Shown: positions 50,918-60,566 of the stretch, in pieces
Layout of the letters: each line of letters opens with the position of its first letter
How positions within the stretch are numbered: the first letter of the stretch is position 1
From: Isoetes taiwanensis
Lineage: Eukaryota; Streptophyta; Lycopodiopsida; Isoetales; Isoetaceae
Direction of reading: 5' to 3'
DNA length: 64,000 nt
Assembly: GCA_021234155.1 (NCBI GenBank)
Contig: JAJEKV010000080.1
Span: forward strand, 1,718,182 to 1,782,181
Program-made: the position numbers and the translations under genes
The notes under the pieces: generated by a model
Seen by the model: only the letters and a program-made list of their open reading frames with translations
Databases searched by the model: none
What the model was told of the DNA's origin: nothing

Positions 50918-51442
50918 ACAGCTTTATTCGGTTTCTTAGCCTGCTCAATGAGCACCTTCAAAGCAAGGGCGTGATCCGTAGTAATCGCGCATTCTCCTCA
51001 AACCCCGCTGGCATGTAGCTCTTTGCACCAGTGGCATCCGCCCATGTGCTCGGGCCGCTCTAATAGGCAGCCTAATAATTTGGAGTAAACACTTCCTACC
51101 ATGATTGTACAGTAATTGCAAACATCTGTTCTTGTACCTGATTTGTGCACTGGGACGACTTTGTTTAATTTCCAGGACCTTGGCAAACCTTCCTTGACAG
51201 CAGCATTCAGGGTGATTGGTTAGGATCTGGAGGAGCTTTTCATCGCCCCACTTCAGCAGCCCTGCGCTCATCCCTTCAAGGTCCGCAGCCTTCCCATTCT
51301 TCATATGCTCCAAGGCAAAGCTTACCTCTGTTACTGTAAAAAGATCTTCATGCACCGCTGTAAGATCCATCTTTGGTGCATTTTCACAGTGATACAAGGA
51401 CCGTAATCCTTCATTCAACGTCAAACACTGCTTCCATGTCAC
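50918..51442 (-). pseudogene. N-terminal part of the same LINE reverse transcriptase
   Basis: Minus frame starting at about 51442 reads FALEHMKNGKAADLEGMSAG and LLKWG, matching the (A)LxxMKxGKAxGxDG(I/M) start of non-LTR reverse transcriptases. A frameshift near 51190 moves the match to SWKLNKVVPVHKSGTRTDV (W..s.ivPi.K.G...d..NYR fingers motif) in another frame. A further shift near 51000 leads to a segment with ITTDHALALKVLIEQA, which normally sits 20-30 residues before motif A. The reading then joins the 433-codon frame after one more indel near 50905. Confidence 0.85.
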
Positions 51443-51804
51443 TAAATATCAAATAATTCACCATAAACTCATGAATTTCTCTTATTTGCAGCAGCAAAAA
51501 GGGTGGTTGGGAAAACAAATTCATCATCAAACAAAGCACCCACCAGAAAAGTTGAATCTTGACTTTTGTCACCGAAAAGGTCTCGAAAAACTCAAATCTC
51601 CCACCAGAACTCGCTGAAAAATCCGAATCTCTCTCCCAAAACACTTCCTCCAGGCTAAAAAGCAAGAAACTTCTTCAATGCTGCAAATTAGATATTCTAC
51701 CACCAAATCTCAGCCAAAGAACTTATGGAAACAATGGCCAATCCAATTTGGATGCTTCTCCAATAGCTTACTCTATTCTTCCCTTGAGAAAGCATCTAAT
51801 ACCA

Positions 51805-52028
51805 TGATAGAACTAGTGCAAAACTGCACAAACCCAGCAAGGTCGATTCAAGAGATAGAAAAGAGAACAAGGATAATTCTATTGAGAAAAGCTATAGGAA
51901 CTCAATATCGTTATAGTACACAACGTACAATGAATATATACAACCGTTGATACAAAGAATAGTAGTCTACCGTTTAACCATCGCCCACTAATTACGGCAT
52001 TGATTTAGGTTTTGAGTGTTAATAAAGC
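51805..52028 (-). repeat. Copia 5' LTR, truncated
   Basis: Matches the first two-thirds of 47701-48047 and then ends near gttaataaagcat. The outer 120 bases, including the gtgctga-rich part, are missing. Directly followed on its inner side by the primer-binding site. Confidence 0.8.
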
Positions 52029-52858
52029 ATACATTTCCTATACACATTGGCAAGACTATTATGAGACCTACATCAAGCTCCCCTCTGCCCCCTCCCCCCT
52101 TCTAAATTCATGTCCACCATAGCCTATCACCAATATCCATGGAAGTTCTTATGCACATGCCGAATTTAAGAGGAGCTAATTAGGATCATTTTAGATTAGG
52201 TTGCGAGGTTTTTGCCTCTATTTAGGGTGCATATATCAAAGAATATTAGAACATATATAACATAAGAAAAATTATGTCCGTCCGTCCGGCCCTCTCTGGT
52301 CTGTCTTGAAACCGGTTTGTCAAAATCTTGGACTTCCTTTTGCAAATGCTTCTTGCAAATTGACTTCTTTTTTCCTACATAAGATGCTTCTCTAATCTAA
52401 GGCTTGAGGTGCAAATGGGATTATGTGCAAGATTATAGGAGCCAAATGGTCGTGTCTAGTGTTTGGGGCCATTATTCGGCTCAATGTTCGGTTTAGGAGA
52501 AGCCGTGGTTGAGAAAAATAGCAAAAAATAGCTATCTAGGTGTCCTAAGGTGGCATGTCCTTTGTTAAAAACATGGTTGCATGACATGTTCCACATAGGG
52601 ATGTAGGCCTTATCGAGCTTCAATGACTGTGTGCTAGGGATCGTGTTTCATATGCTATGCATTTGTAATGCGGTTATCATGTAGTTTTGTTTTCTACTGA
52701 AAGGAGACAATTATCTCACAAATTTAATAGATAATAAAAATGGGCTAACAATTGTCTCACAAAATTAACTATTTAAGAAATTTCCACTATTAAAGAATGC
52801 AACATCTCCGACTTTCTCCAATTTTTTTGCTCTTGAAAGGGCATAATGTGGTATGGCA
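52029..52858. other. Unassigned spacer
   Basis: AT-rich sequence between the copia 5' LTR and the 107-base tandem duplication; I see no gene, repeat or transposon end in it. Confidence 0.4.
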
Positions 52859-53072
52859 TACCCTGGGGTTTAAGTATTTACCCTCATTCAGGCTTACTAA
52901 AGAAATTTCTATGGACTCCCCTTTTCTCCAGGACATTATTGAAGAGGTTTTCTATTGACAATTTATACCCCGAGGTTTAAGTTTTTACCCTCATTCAGGC
53001 TTACTAAAGAAATTTCTACGGACTCCCCTTTTCTCCAGGACATTATTGAAGAGATTTTCTATTGACAACTTA
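52859..53072. repeat. Two-copy tandem duplication, 107-base unit
   Basis: Two head-to-tail copies (52859-52965 and 52966-53072) of a unit starting atacccc(g)ggtttaag and containing ctccccttttctccagg, with only a handful of differences. The high similarity implies a recent local duplication. Confidence 0.9.
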
Positions 53073-53196
53073 TACATTAGCTTATACATTAGAACTGCAC
53101 CGAATAAGATTGTATATATAGCCCTTTGTAGGTCAAATCATAGTGCTTGCCACTATTAAATTCTATTATCACCCGCTGATCATTTAATACTTTTTA

Positions 53197-53248
53197 TTCA
53201 AGCTATAGCATATACAGACATCTTCAAGCTATAGCATATACAGACATC
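53197..53248. repeat. Two-copy tandem duplication, 26-base unit
   Basis: Perfect head-to-tail repetition of a unit beginning ttcaagctatagcatata (53197-53222 and 53223-53248). Confidence 0.9.
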
Positions 53249-53589
53249 TAGGTTCAATAAACTGCTCTTATTAATATAAATAAGCTTACTCAATCCTAAA
53301 AATATTCCTACTTATAGACAGCCTTCTATCCCGCCTTCATAGACCTGTTGCAGAGCAATCAAATCCGAAGTGTCAAGGACCTATCAAGATTTCATCTCTA
53401 GCAAATGGAGTTGCAAAAACTGTTATAGTACTTCAGTATGGGAACTTCAGGTTTATGTAGGCCTGAGTTACAGTATAAATTTATTGTAATTGAGGACCAA
53501 ATTGCTAAGACAATTTGCTCACTGTCAGAATGGTATCTACCTAATTCTGGTCATTAAGCTATAAAATTCTCATATTAGAGTGCCATGTG

Positions 53590-54950
53590 AATATCATAAG
53601 TCCATCCTCTTCTCCTATGTTGCATTTCCTCATCAATCCTGAATAGCAAAAGAAAGGAGGTTCAGATCCAGAGGAACAATTAAGCAACAACATTTGTCAC
53701 CTTGCATATGTTTGAACATTAAGAAGGAAATTACATGGAAAGCCCTTCATTCAAAGTGTAAAGGCTTGAAGCATCCATCTTGAGAGGTTCCTTAAGTTGA
53801 GAAACATACCTCTATGGAACTCATTTTGTAACTAAAGTGTCCTCTCACATGGCACATACAACATTGAGAGGACGTACCCATTGAAGCTTTTAAAAATGCG
53901 GGTTGGCTATATGAAGCAACTTACACTGTAAATAGCTCCTTGGGCCCTCCTGCATGCCATTTCTTACAAATCGTTTTTGCAGTCAATGTGTCTTCATATT
54001 TGATGCAGCAAGAGCTAGGACTAAAAGGAATACATACTGGTCTAGCTGGTCAAGTCATATGGATTCTCTGAAACTACTACATGTTCACCAAGTTCAGGAA
54101 TAAGATGATTTATATTACATTCAAAGTAACAAATGGCACAAATACCACTAAAAATTTGCGATGGATCTAAAACAATAATTACAATGACTAAAGTATTTCG
54201 AAAATCATGTTTGATCTCTTGCAATGATCATAAAATGTTCTGTCACCTCAACTCCAAAGTAAAAGTTTACCTTGATGCAGTTTAATGAAGAGTCTTTTTA
54301 GCAGATGCGTATCTGGTTGCAAAACCTACAAATAGAGATGCATACAATTGTCAAAGCCAACAAACAATGAAAACAGTATTTCTATACTCCACCTTGTAAT
54401 ATAAACCGTTATTTGCTTCGAGTTTAGAATAAAAGCCATAGCTAGCCATCGAGTTCAGATATGTTCAATAAGCACAAATTAAGTTGTGTGTCCTTAATGA
54501 CCTGTGGTATCAATCCATGTCAGCATCTTATGTAATCATTATAAAGAATGTTAAAGAAAAGGGCAAAGAAATACCTTGATTAGGAAATTTTCATGAGTAG
54601 ATCTGCATTCTCTGTCTTGTCTTGCAAGCTTGCAGCAACTCAGAGTGAACCTCCAAATTCTGCCATTCAAAATATCATGGCAATGAGGTTCAACAACCAA
54701 AAGCATATTCAATAACTTACAGTTAGGGTTCATTGATTAGAGTTCATGATGAGAACAATGGTTCTAGAATGGCTCTACTAGAGATATGATATGCTAACCC
54801 ATCTAGAATGCTAACCCCTATATGAACTATGTATCTATCTTCTCGAAATACCTGCTCCTAAATTGCCAACTCCGGCTCCGGGGATCTCCATCTCTTGCAG
54901 GTATTTTGGAATAGGTGCTCCTCAAGCTGATGCACGTGTTCTGGGGCTGT
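53590..54950 (-). CDS. Candidate spliced host gene, unidentified and broken
   Basis: Coding-like pieces on the minus strand are joined by canonical splice sites. An exon at about 54332-54273 sits between ttgtag and gtaaac and reads VLQPDTHLLKRLFIKLHQ in phase 1. The next exon starts at 54217 after tgcaag and stays in frame across the junction: it reads EIKHDFRN, VLDPSQIFSGICAICYF, and HLIPELGEHVVVSENPYDL. A one-base frameshift near 54042 leads to SPSSCCIKYEDTLTAKTICK, and an in-frame TAA at 53921-53923 precedes a piece with QCCMCHVRGHF. That exon ends at 53810 before gtatgt. A further coding-like piece (RKCNIGEEDGLMIFTWHSN) lies at about 53635-53570. Upstream, a possible first exon at about 54890 (MEIPGAGVGNLGA) and one ending at 54574 have plausible donors but do not join in frame. 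I do not recognise the protein. It may be a pseudogene or suffer consensus errors. Confidence 0.45.
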
Positions 54951-55035
54951 CGTAGCACTCTATGATGTCGAAGATGATCCTTGAATTGGAACTGAGACGA
55001 CAATTCGAGACTGCATAAGATAGTGGAGCAAAAGT

Positions 55036-55125
55036 GGACTTATTCAAATCTATGCCTTCAAGGATGCCATGATAAAATCATATGTATTTTTAACTCTTGT
55101 TGATTTTAATAATTTCATCAATTTA
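55036..55125 (+). repeat. Terminal inverted repeat, outer left
   Basis: Starts ggacttattcaaatc and runs through cttcaaggatgccatgata and the ttgattttaataattt word. It is the inverted match of 57240-57330. Confidence 0.8.
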
Positions 55126-55137
55126 TTTTTAACATAA

Positions 55138-55175
55138 ACGTAATCATTTGATTGAAACTAATCAAATGATTACGT
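55138..55175. repeat. Perfect 16-base hairpin
   Basis: acgtaatcatttgatt at 55138-55153 and its exact reverse complement at 55160-55175 are separated by six bases (gaaact). It lies just inside the outer left inverted repeat. Confidence 0.95.
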
Positions 55176-55434
55176 TCATATTTTACTATATAAAAAGGAG
55201 TAGTTTATTACTGATTAATTTCAATATATTTCATTTCATTAATAATAAATTGTTCAATACTTATTACAAAAACAATAACTTTATCATTTAATTAATTTCA
55301 ACCTGAAACTTTTCTTAAAGTATTTTTAAAAGTGTAAAAATTTATAAATTGTGATATTCTCATTACTAATTTTTAAGTCAATTGCTTATTAATCCATCAG
55401 ATTTTATTTAGAAATTATTATGATTGCCAAATTT

Positions 55435-56165
55435 TAAATTTGTTAAGATGACTCACTTTTTGCCATGTTGAATCATAGGTACAATATTAGATACCGCCTT
55501 ACTTTTTACAAAATAAATATTTAAATTACATGGGATGCCAAGAGAAATTATATCCGATAGGAACTTCTTCAACATAATCCAGACTAAGTTGGCTATGAGC
55601 ACGGCTTATCATCTCCAAACCGACGGTGAAACGAGGCGCACCAACAGAATTCTAAAGATATGTTGAGAAGCTTTGTGTGGAACGAACAATCCAAATGGGG
55701 GGACTACATTTACTTTACATCCTTGGTCACCTTCTGAGTAATTGTATATGACATTTTATATATTGTATTTTTGGTTCTCTTTTATTGAGAGGCCAATGTT
55801 GCAGGGGGGGTGTTGAAATGCCACGTTGGGCTCTCATCTAAACTTAGCTCTTCCAAGTTTAGACATGCATTTTCCATATTTGGACATGCCTAAAGGCATG
55901 CCTTTTTCTATGTACTTATATATGTGTTCATGTTCAATACATTGCTTGAGTCTTTGGGATTACTCCTTTGTTCTAGTCTTTTATATACTTTTGCAGTAGA
56001 ATTTGCTTATAACAGCACCAAGCAGAAATCCTCCCAAATGTCCCCCTTTATGATTAACTACGATTATCAGTGCCTGACACTAGACACTTGGCATAATCCA
56101 GTGTCTAAAGTCAAAGTTTCTCAACAAATGTTGTCGGATATGCAGCAGTGTCTCTTCTAATGTTG
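55435..56165 (+). pseudogene. Ty3/gypsy integrase remnant, interrupted
   Basis: Plus-strand fragments of the integrase core. MTHFLPC (near 55448) is followed by [13 protein letters not shown] (about 55525-55565, containing the second catalytic Asp region), then a deletion, then [11 protein letters not shown] (about 55597-55630) and [17 protein letters not shown] (about 55660-55710). An insertion at about 55716-55995 splits the protein. The rest resumes as VEFAYNSTKQ, SPFMINYDYQ and LSDMQQ (about 55996-56155). The order and spacing match plant chromodomain-type and related gypsy integrases. The whole lies between the inverted repeats of the composite element. Confidence 0.85.
55716..55995 (+). 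mobile_element. LTR-like insertion inside the gypsy integrase
   Basis: About 280 bases that interrupt a reading that would otherwise go from GDYIYF to VEFAYN. A purine run ggggggg at 55804-55810 is directly followed by tgttgaaatgccacg, and the insertion ends ...atacttttgca at 55995. A polypurine tract next to TG...CA termini suggests that 55811-55995 is a 185-base LTR with about 95 bases of internal sequence on its left. Confidence 0.6.
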
Positions 56166-56430
56166 CAGATAAGAGAAGGTAAGGGTTTGCAAGATATTAT
56201 TGAAGGGCTTAGAATTGAAGCCTGTCAATTGCAAGAAGAAAGTCAATGATTTGAACTTGAAACACAAACTTATCGAATATAGGTAATTGCTTCTAACTGG
56301 TAGCTTTTTATATTCTTGAAATTTTTAATTTTAGATAGATTCAAATGAAAATTTGTTCGGAAAGCAATGATATTTTTTTAGTTTCAAATTAAAGATAAAC
56401 TTATATAATTAAAACATAATCGAGAAGAAT

Positions 56431-56486
56431 TATATATTCTTATAATGGCGTCCTTGAAGTGTTAACTATTAAATTTGAATAAGTTC
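56431..56486 (-). repeat. Terminal inverted repeat, inner copy 1
   Basis: Reverse orientation, ending in aatttgaataagttc and containing ataatggcgtccttgaagtg. Confidence 0.7.
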
Positions 56487-56545
56487 AATTTTTGTTGAAT
56501 ATGTTATTTAGGCTTCTTAGTTTATAGTCAATTGCTCGTTTTGTT

Positions 56546-56599
56546 TAAGTGAAATTGCATTTGTCAGTTGATTAAGTGAAATTGCATTTGTCTGTTGAT
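56546..56599. repeat. Two-copy tandem duplication, 27-base unit
   Basis: A unit starting taagtgaaattgcatttgtc is repeated once (56546-56572, 56573-56599) with a single a/t difference. Confidence 0.9.
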
Positions 56600-56755
56600 G
56601 TAACAAACAGGATGAGCTCTAGCGAGAGCGTACTTCATGCTTTGAAAGCGGAGATGGTGGCCATTGTTAGGGAAAATGCAATTGCCCATCTTCTTAGCGT
56701 CATTAGCATATGCGCAGGAGTTGGCCTCTCTGCATATGATGACATATTCATATAT

Positions 56756-56840
56756 GGACTTATTCATATTAAATAGATAGCACTTCAAGGATGCTATTAT
56801 AAGATTATAGGTATCATTTAATCTTTCTTGAATTTAATAA
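56756..56840 (+). repeat. Terminal inverted repeat, inner copy 2
   Basis: Forward orientation, starting ggacttattcatattaaat and containing gcacttcaaggatgc and ataagattataggtat. Confidence 0.7.
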
Positions 56841-57239
56841 TTCTTATAAGTAATAATTTATAAACTTTTAGCCATCTTAAAAATATTTTAAGAAGAGTTT
56901 TAGGTTAAAGTTAATTAAATGATAAACTTTTGTTTTAATGACCATATTTTACATCGTTTATTATTGTTGAATTTTGGGATTAAATTATTTTTTTAACAAT
57001 TTTATAAGTTACTTCATCAATAATAAAGCATTCAACCTAAAAGTTTCATCATATGTAGTTCTTTCTATAACAAAATTTAATTCTAATTTGATTGGAGCGA
57101 AAATTAGTATAGCAAATTTTCTTCTTTAAATATTTTTTAAAAAATTAATATTTTAATAAGAAAGTGAAAATAGATTAAAGTGAAAATTTAAGTTAGAAAG
57201 CAATTTTATACTTTAGTAACCATTATACTTTTGATCTAA

Positions 57240-57330
57240 TGATGAATTCAACAAATTATTAAAATCAATAAGAGTTAATAAAAATACATATAATCTTATC
57301 ATGGCATCTTTGAAGTATTTGAATAAGTCC
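57240..57330 (-). repeat. Terminal inverted repeat, outer right
   Basis: Reverse orientation, containing tatcatggcatctttgaag and ending gaataagtcc; inverted match of 55036-55125. Confidence 0.8.
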
Positions 57331-59590
57331 AAATTTTGTTATACATGTCATGTGGATTAGGTCTAGAGTATAGCCTGTATATGTTAGGGTTTACATGTTG
57401 TACTACTTGGATCCAACGAGGTGCATCCACTTGGCATGACGCCTATGGTGTGTGGCCATGTAAAAAATGGACTTCCATATACCTTAGGGTGGCTAAGTTA
57501 TGATAATAACTTGGCCTTGCTCCATGCTAGGTGTGGCCTATGTCGATGAGTACAAGCCTACTATAATGAAGCAATGCTATTAGCATTGTCAATAGCCTTT
57601 GCAAATGCTTTGTGAATAGAGCCAAAGTTATCTTGCCTTTGCTCTCTAGACATCTTCTTGTAAATCTTAGACCTGAATGACAAACCATTGATAAAAGAAT
57701 CAATAAGATGCATTATAGAAATGTGGATTTGACTTATTTGACGTCTCATAAAGCATGCGTTGGATCTCAACATACTAGTTCACACTCTCATTCCTTTTTA
57801 TGCAGAATGTATGCAATTCAAAGATCAATTATTGAGCAGCAGAAACTGTATCAAACCTTTTTGAAACTTGTAGACAAAATTGTCGCAAGAAATGATGCCA
57901 TGCCTAATGATATAATCATACTACGCTCTTGGTTCATGATCTCCCATAGACTTTCCAAGTTATTGAATTCTATCCCCTTTCCTGTGTCCATATTCAATGT
58001 AATAATCCTCGATGTATTCATAGAAACATTTATAGAATAGAAAAGTCTCACACCATTATCCTTATGACAACCACACCCAGGCCGTAGATAGGAAGGATAT
58101 TCCCAGCATTATGCCAAATCAAAGGTTTCCAATTTTTTTTCTCATGGCCTTCTTGCAAACCACAATGGTGCAGATCGACCACAAAGAACCATTGGCCACA
58201 CATTTCCCGTCTTAACCCCTGAAACTTTCAATGGTGCAAAATAGATAGGCCATACCATTACCCTACTACACTCAGGCTTGCATCCCCTATCATCCGGGCA
58301 ATGGATCAAATGTTCCCTTCCCTCTCCCCTGCTAAATCCATATATTGAGCTCGCGCCTGAGCTCCGGTGCACCCCGACTTTCACTATCAGGTCTTATATC
58401 CCCGACCCTTCACCTTCGGTCTTCACCTTCATCTTGATCCGCTCAAATTTAAGAGCTGACCCGACCTCACTCCCTCAACGGCTCTTCTATCCCTAAAACC
58501 GTTGGAAAACAAATGACCATATCCCTCACAGGCTCCGAAATTCAGACATCATAGCTCTAGCGCGATGTACAAACGCCGCACGCATTCTTTTGGCATGGCA
58601 AGGCAGTGGTGTCCTCCAGGCAAATCTTTCCAAATTCCGTAAGATTGCCTTCCCTTCTCGAACCATTAGCAAATAGGAATCCCGGTATTACACAAAAATT
58701 TGGAACAATTGCCCTCATACACAAACATCCCATTCAAACACAACACGCACCTCAAATCCTGCAAAATGTACAGTTTCACATACAATACAATACGAAAATC
58801 ATATTCTCAACCACTGTGAGAAACTTCCGCAATACGAAACAATTTGGGCAACTTAATTACAGTCCCTAGAGCGTGTATTATTGCTAGAGCGTGTATTATT
58901 TTTTCTGGGCCCTTGGATCGTGGCACAATTCATAGGATATTCCTCCTCCACAGATCATGTTCGCCCATCTGAGGTCTTTTTGGGATTAAACTGGGCCCTA
59001 TTGACCCAATTTTAAAGGGGGCACTTGAAAACCACCAACCATGGGTTAAAATAGTATTTCGGCGTCTATACAGTACAGTGTCATAGTAATACAGTCCAAT
59101 ACTGCACAACTCAAACATATGAACAGGATTCCACCATGACATGAGCCTGGGGAATCGAACTCCATTTCCAATCCAATGCTCAAGGCCTACCTGGAACAGC
59201 ATGAGGATGCCATCTTCAACTATGTTATGTGGAGATCATGCTAGGCATTCCCATAGTTACAGTAAGCATAGGGACCATCGAACACGTGCCACTGACTGCC
59301 AGTCCAAACTGCAACTGTCAGTGGCATGCATTCTATGAACCCTATATATAATGCATGTCATGCCGAGTTGCAATAGGGAGATCCCAAGAGAGGGGATCGC
59401 CCTTATGTCCAGGAGCCGAAGCCCTCTAAAAGTCCACAAGTGTTAGTAACCAAGTGCAACAAGAAAACTTCCCCGAGACAAAGCAGCAAATCAAGGTACA
59501 TCACATATTTATGAAATCAGAAAATGTACATGTGGCACGCACGATGCCACCTACGTGAAACTGCACAATAAAAAGATTACAGACAACAGG
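57331..59590. other. Unassigned region with weak gag-like frame
   Basis: A minus frame at 57773-57561 reads FINGLSFRSKIYKK and later FAKAIDNANS, reminiscent of the FIxGLxxxIRxxV...A segment of retroelement gag proteins, but with no zinc knuckle or neighbour to confirm it. A further minus frame at 58051-57851 is unrecognised. At 58866-58901 the word tagagcgtgtattatt occurs twice in tandem. From 58100 to 58860 the sequence is mixed and GC-richer without a motif. Confidence 0.35.
59287..59326. repeat. Inverted repeat with 10-base arms
   Basis: tgccactgac at 59287-59296 and gtcagtggca at 59317-59326 form a perfect stem with a 20-base loop. No adjoining transposon or terminator context was recognised. 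Confidence 0.8.
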
Positions 59591-59599
59591 AATAGCACA

Positions 59600-60566
59600 A
59601 AGGTCTAGTTCATAGGTTCCCCAGATGGAGCCCGCCTGATGACGGCATCAAGCTGATCTCCTGTGTCAGCAAGCCCCTAGCAAGTCTCATGTGTGATCAG
59701 TGCATGCAGCTCAGACATTGGAGCCCCAAGCTCCTCGTAAGCAACACTAGAAATCGCTGAATCTAACCACATAAAAACCTATCAACTGCCTCCTCAAGAT
59801 CCTAAGGGAAGCGGCAATTCGGTGGGCCTCGGTCCCAACCTGCACAATGCTTGTTATAAACTCCTCTACAATGACGATCTGTTTTACCCTCTGGAAGATA
59901 CACCTGAGGATCAGGACGGGATGCATCAATCCTGGAGCTTATCAAAAAGGGGTTCAAGCTTAAGACGGGATGGCCCTGATGGCCCGTCTGTCCTGCGAAA
60001 TTCCCATTGCTCTCCATATCAACCCTACAAGAAAGCGTCACCACCACAAACCCATGCTCAAAGAAAACAAAACAAGCACACAACTGAAGCTGTACAGCAA
60101 ACAAGCTATACATGAGTCACCCAACGGCCATGGTGTAGTCCCCAGTGTAAATGGGGATGTAATCCACATCATGATCTGGAATTTCAAGCTCAGAGCTGAA
60201 GAATGGATCATGAAGATCCTCAAAGTTATAATCCATCTCATCAGATGGCACGGAATCATCCCAGTACTGCCAGCACCCAGGGCCATTCTGTTCCACAGCC
60301 ACATACCTTACAGGCAAACCAAATAGGATAGTACTGATATCATATGGCATGCAATGGGCGGTGTTCAAGAGAAGCCTCCAGGCGGCACAAACTCTATGCT
60401 CATTCACATGTGCACTGTTAGAAGGAATGATCCAGCTACTGCTCAAAGTGTACTTCCCAATTCTGAGCATCCTACAAACAGTAAATGTCAAGTTAGGAGC
60501 AAGTCTACAGCCACCATGGTAAAATACAAAGTGTGCTTCCTTATTCAGCAGATTCCTATTGTCCAA
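59600..60566 (-). CDS. Candidate protein-coding region, unidentified
   Basis: An uninterrupted 149-codon minus frame (60566-60117) has an Arg/Cys-containing N-terminal half and an acidic C-terminal end (SDEMDYNFEDLHDPFF, then DHDVDYIPIY). Downstream on the same strand, other frames hold coding-like pieces: LEEAVDRFL near 59790, then MWLDSAISSVAYEELGAPMS and ADTGDQLDAVIRRAPSGE, ending in a stop at 59609-59611. The pieces follow each other in order but in shifting frames with one internal TAG. I recognise no family. It may be a host gene exon set or an extra frame of a retroelement whose LTR follows at 61 kb. Confidence 0.35.

Larger units (their letters stand above)
49445..51450 (-). mobile_element. 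LINE nested in the copia element
   Basis: A minus-strand non-LTR element, 5'-truncated, lying between the copia primer-binding site side and the copia gag remnant. Its reverse transcriptase spans about 51440-49616. The 3' end is not certain: after the stop at 49616 comes about 160 bases of unassigned sequence and then an AT-alternating stretch (tatataatatataatattta at about 49425-49450), which may be a simple-repeat tail. No poly-A tail was recognised. Confidence 0.65.
47701..52028 (-). mobile_element. Ty1/copia retrotransposon with nested LINE
   Basis: An LTR element read on the minus strand. Two matching LTRs lie at 47701-48047 (3' LTR) and 51805-52028 (5' LTR, outer part missing). Just inside the 5' LTR, on the minus strand, is tggtattagatgc at 51804-51792, close to the tggtatcagagc initiator-Met primer-binding site. 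Just inside the 3' LTR, at about 48048-48060, is the minus-strand purine run aagggagag, a polypurine tract. Gag and protease/GAG-pre-integrase remnants sit between 49.4 and 48.3 kb. Integrase and reverse transcriptase are absent from the internal 3.7 kb, so the element is a deletion derivative. A separate LINE occupies about 49.45-51.45 kb. I could not identify a target-site duplication, as expected with the truncated 5' LTR. Confidence 0.85.
55036..57330. mobile_element. Composite of inverted-repeat transposons around gypsy debris
   Basis: Four copies of one terminal sequence occur in alternating orientation: forward at 55036, reverse ending 56486, forward at 56756, reverse ending 57330. The consensus begins ggacttattcaaat and continues, after a variable gap, with cttcaaggatgcca and ataagattatatgtat. 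The outermost pair (55036 and 57330) match best, over roughly 100 bases. This supports either one element of 2.3 kb carrying a second, or two adjacent elements (55036-56486 and 56756-57330). No transposase is visible, so they are non-autonomous. The superfamily cannot be assigned from the termini alone; long inverted repeats would suit a Mutator-like group. Confidence 0.75.

Noticed and set aside
53907-53924. An apparent 18-base intron (gtaagt...tatag) in the candidate gene
   Set aside because: Far too short for a plant intron. Its length is a multiple of three, and reading through gives the same frame with a single TAA, so a continuous exon with one stop is the simpler reading.
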